NCBI GenBank assembly: GCA_029941175.1
Contig: JAPYRM010000042.1
Span: forward strand, 1 to 7,397
DNA length: 7,397 nucleotides
From: Halobacteriales archaeon
GTDB lineage: Archaea > Halobacteriota > Halobacteria > Halobacteriales > Hikarchaeaceae
Direction of reading: 5' to 3'
The notes under the pieces are model-generated. The model was not told where the DNA came from. It saw nothing but the letters and a program-made list of their open reading frames with translations, and searched no databases. The position numbers and the translations under genes are program-made. This document shows, one piece after another, positions 6,483-7,397 of this stretch. How positions within the stretch are numbered: the first letter of the stretch is position 1; each line of letters begins with the position of its first letter.

Positions 6483-7082
6483 TTATTGTATCACAAAGGG
6501 CGAGGAAATTAGTAGGCTAATGGCCATCAAAAACATAATCGTGTTTTCTACAAGAGTGAGGGTTGTCATTGGGACCTTGATTTTTGTTCCCATGCATGCA
6601 CATTTAATTTCATTCTTAGTGATTATACTTTGTACAACTCCCACGGTGCTCACAAAAACAACCACTGCCAATATCATCGCGACAAAACGAGTGAACATTT
6701 GAGATATCAATACAATCCCGATCGACATTTCCAAGAGGGGGTATGCTTTGGAATACAAGTTGCTTCTTTTTGCAATTATATCATACATCTGAAACGCATT
6801 TGAGAATCCCTTCCAATCCCACAGTTTGAGTACTGATAGGCCGATAAGTATAATCCCCATAAAGTAAGTCATAAATTCTCTATTATATATGCAGAATATT
6901 CCTCCAATTAATAGAATTCCAACTAGCAATATTGCAGGGAGTTTCTCCCGGTTAGATGATCTAGATGATAGATCGTTTTGTTCATATTTTTCTATGCAAT
7001 GTTCACTACAAAAATAGTGGCCATGAGCAGGGATGGTTCCAACCATGCCACAAATAGGATCGATTCGATTTTCTGAGCTCAT
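6483..7082 (-). CDS. YHS/TRASH-like metal-binding domain fused to a DoxX/MauE-like membrane protein
   Basis: The 199-residue product has two parts. Residues 1-35 are a small Cys/His motif, DPICGMVGTIPAHGHYFCSE then HC, with Cys11, His20, His22, Cys25, His28 and Cys29 as candidate ligands. The DPxCGM opening and YFCSxxC end are typical of YHS/TRASH metal-sensing or metal-chaperone domains. Residues 49-195 hold about five hydrophobic segments (roughly 49-66, 70-88, 113-130, 132-153, 179-195), with the linker WDWKGFSNAFQMYDII and a KCACMGTKIKVPMTTLTLVEN block whose CxC (161, 163) and PM...T..EN resemble DoxX/MauE-type redox-associated membrane proteins found near heavy-metal transport genes. A role in metal or thiol handling at the membrane is inferred. 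The start has a good Shine-Dalgarno, AGGAG, 8 nt upstream, and a TATA-like element at 7112-7123. It is divergent from a 29-codon Cys-rich ORF. Confidence 0.85.
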   Translation of the reverse strand: MSSENRIDPICGMVGTIPAHGHYFCSEHCIEKYEQNDLSSRSSNREKLPAILLVGILLIGGIFCIYNREFMTYFMGIILIGLSVLKLWDWKGFSNAFQMYDIIAKRSNLYSKAYPLLEMSIGIVLISQMFTRFVAMILAVVVFVSTVGVVQSIITKNEIKCACMGTKIKVPMTTLTLVENTIMFLMAISLLISSPFVIQ

Positions 7083-7090
7083 AAATATTT

Positions 7091-7123
7091 CTCCTAGTTT
7101 AATAATACGTGTTTTATATATAT
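7091..7123 (-). promoter_or_regulatory. TATA box and Shine-Dalgarno site of the YHS-DoxX gene
   Basis: The minus strand has ATATATATAAAAC (TATA core about 7112-7123), centred about 36 nt before the ATG, and AGGAG at 7091-7095, 8 nt before it. A start about 25 nt from the TATA centre would fall at or next to the AGGAG, so the leader may just include it. It is one of the few clear Shine-Dalgarno sites in the window. Confidence 0.55.
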
Positions 7124-7162
7124 GTTACATTAATGGACGGCTGGCACGACCGGCACCACTCA

Positions 7163-7196
7163 CGCACTATTATTATATATAATTATACACAAGCAG
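7163..7196 (+). repeat. AT-rich direct repeat, copy 1
   Basis: This 34-bp element begins CGCACTAT, has a TATATA core, and ends ATTATACACAAGCAG. It recurs at 7223-7255 with three substitutions and one missing base, a 60-bp period. The core resembles a promoter, but no credible ORF begins at the right distance downstream. Confidence 0.6.
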
Positions 7197-7209
7197 AGTA
7201 ACTAACTGA

Positions 7210-7224
7210 CCGTCCGTCCGTCCG
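7210..7224. repeat. CCGT tandem tetranucleotide repeat
   Basis: Three full CCGT units plus CCG lie between the two AT-rich repeats, directly after a shorter ACTAACT pair at 7201-7207. The GC-rich repeat contrasts sharply with its AT-rich surroundings. Confidence 0.65.
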
Positions 7225-7255
7225 CACTATATTCTATATGATTATACGCAAGCAG
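7223..7255 (+). repeat. AT-rich direct repeat, copy 2, likely promoter of the Cys-rich ORF
   Basis: This 33-bp copy begins CGCACTATATTC and ends ATTATACGCAAGCAG. Its TATA-like stretch CTATATGATTATAC (7234-7247) is centred about 31 nt before the ATG at 7271, the spacing seen at other starts in this window. It therefore probably serves as the promoter of the 29-codon ORF. Confidence 0.55.
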
Positions 7256-7270
7256 GATTATTAATTCAGT

Positions 7271-7360
7271 ATGGAAGATGAAAACACACTACAAAGGTTC
7301 CTCAAGAAAATGAAATCTCTTTGCTGTAACTGCTGTGGATGTATGAAAAAGAAAGAGTAG
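7271..7360 (+). CDS. 29-residue Cys-cluster miniprotein (CCxCCxC)
   Basis: ATG at 7271 opens a 29-codon frame ending TAG at 7358-7360. The peptide has an acidic start (MEDENT), a basic amphipathic stretch (LQRFLKKMKS, 7-16), a cluster LCCNCCGCM with five Cys at 18, 19, 21, 22 and 24, and a basic tail KKKE. Such a cluster could bind a soft metal ion or an Fe-S cluster, as in tiny metallothionein-like proteins, but I know of no matching family. A TATA-like element lies about 31 nt upstream and there is no Shine-Dalgarno, fitting a leaderless mRNA. It is divergent from the YHS-DoxX gene with a 188-nt gap, which makes a shared metal-related role attractive. Five Cys in seven residues is unlikely in random AT-rich DNA, but the ORF is short and unproven. 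Confidence 0.5.
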   Translation: MEDENTLQRFLKKMKSLCCNCCGCMKKKE

Positions 7361-7375
7361 GTCAAGTGACTTGGT

Positions 7376-7389
7376 GTTCGTTCGTTCGG
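7376..7389. repeat. GTTC tandem tetranucleotide repeat
   Basis: Three GTTC units plus GG lie 16 nt after the stop of the Cys-rich ORF, just before the window end. It is the third clear four-base tandem array in the non-coding DNA of the right-hand region. Confidence 0.6.
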
Positions 7390-7397
7390 TCTAAACA

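Noticed and set aside
6439..6702. Plus-strand frame with a GTG start, overlapping the 3' part of the YHS-DoxX gene
   Set aside because: Most of it is antisense to a gene with recognisable motifs; the hydrophobic look is a mirror of transmembrane codons.
6457..7151. GGCACGACC found on both sides of the YHS-DoxX gene (6457-6465 and 7143-7151), as if flanking a mobile unit
   Set aside because: A shared 9-mer between two flanks of about 100 nt is not rare enough, and there is no inverted repeat, integrase or transposase.
7133..7201. 22-codon plus-strand ORF after the TATA-rich stretch near 7113-7123
   Set aside because: The TATA-to-ATG distance is only about 15 nt, the product runs through the AT-rich repeat, and nothing else supports translation.
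7362..7373. TCAAGTGACTTG inverted repeat after the Cys-rich ORF as a terminator
   Set aside because: The arms are 5-6 bp with almost no loop and no T-run follows; archaeal termination does not depend on such hairpins.

Overview
The window reads as a chromosomal piece of a euryarchaeon. The elongation factors are of archaeal/eukaryotic type (EF-1A, and EF-2 with the diphthamide-site histidine motif), uS10 is archaeal in sequence, and TATA-box-like elements lie about 29-36 nt upstream of several starts, giving short leaders or leaderless mRNAs. Moderate-to-low GC and gene content fit a planktonic lineage such as Marine Group II or III (Poseidoniia-like), but that placement is an inference. No integrase, transposase, CRISPR array or phage gene was seen.

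Layout, left to right. Positions 1-63 hold the 3' end of an unidentified plus-strand gene. A tRNA-Ala(CGC) gene lies convergent to it on the minus strand at 129-200, with its own TATA-like element. Positions 287-5704 are one minus-strand block which, in its own reading direction, runs fusA (EF-2), an ACT-domain protein, homoserine dehydrogenase, tuf (EF-1A) and rpsJ (uS10). This is an archaeal str-type translation cluster with a two-gene amino-acid module inserted between the two elongation factors. The ACT and hom genes overlap by ATGA. The tuf stop codon directly abuts the rpsJ start codon.

The homoserine dehydrogenase gene carries one in-frame TAA at codon 52. An in-frame ATG follows two codons later, and the frame is otherwise intact over the expected 314 codons. 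It is either a fresh nonsense mutation, a sequence error, or a gene expressed as two polypeptides.

From about 5762 to the right end the window is an accessory-looking region of small genes in AT-rich DNA. It contains a 90-residue two-helix membrane protein; a near-perfect 24-bp copy of its promoter placed just after it, ahead of a 16-codon ORF; a minus-strand 199-residue protein joining a YHS/TRASH-like metal-binding N-terminus to a DoxX/MauE-like membrane domain; and, divergent from that, a 29-codon ORF with a CCxCCxC cluster. Short tandem tetranucleotide repeats and a duplicated ~34-bp AT-rich element lie in the intergenic DNA.

The translation block supplies the two elongation GTPases and a 30S protein, and the ACT/hom pair belongs to the threonine/methionine branch of aspartate-derived amino-acid synthesis. 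The right-hand genes have no proven role. The two Cys-rich products suggest a small metal- or redox-related locus, which is a hypothesis only.
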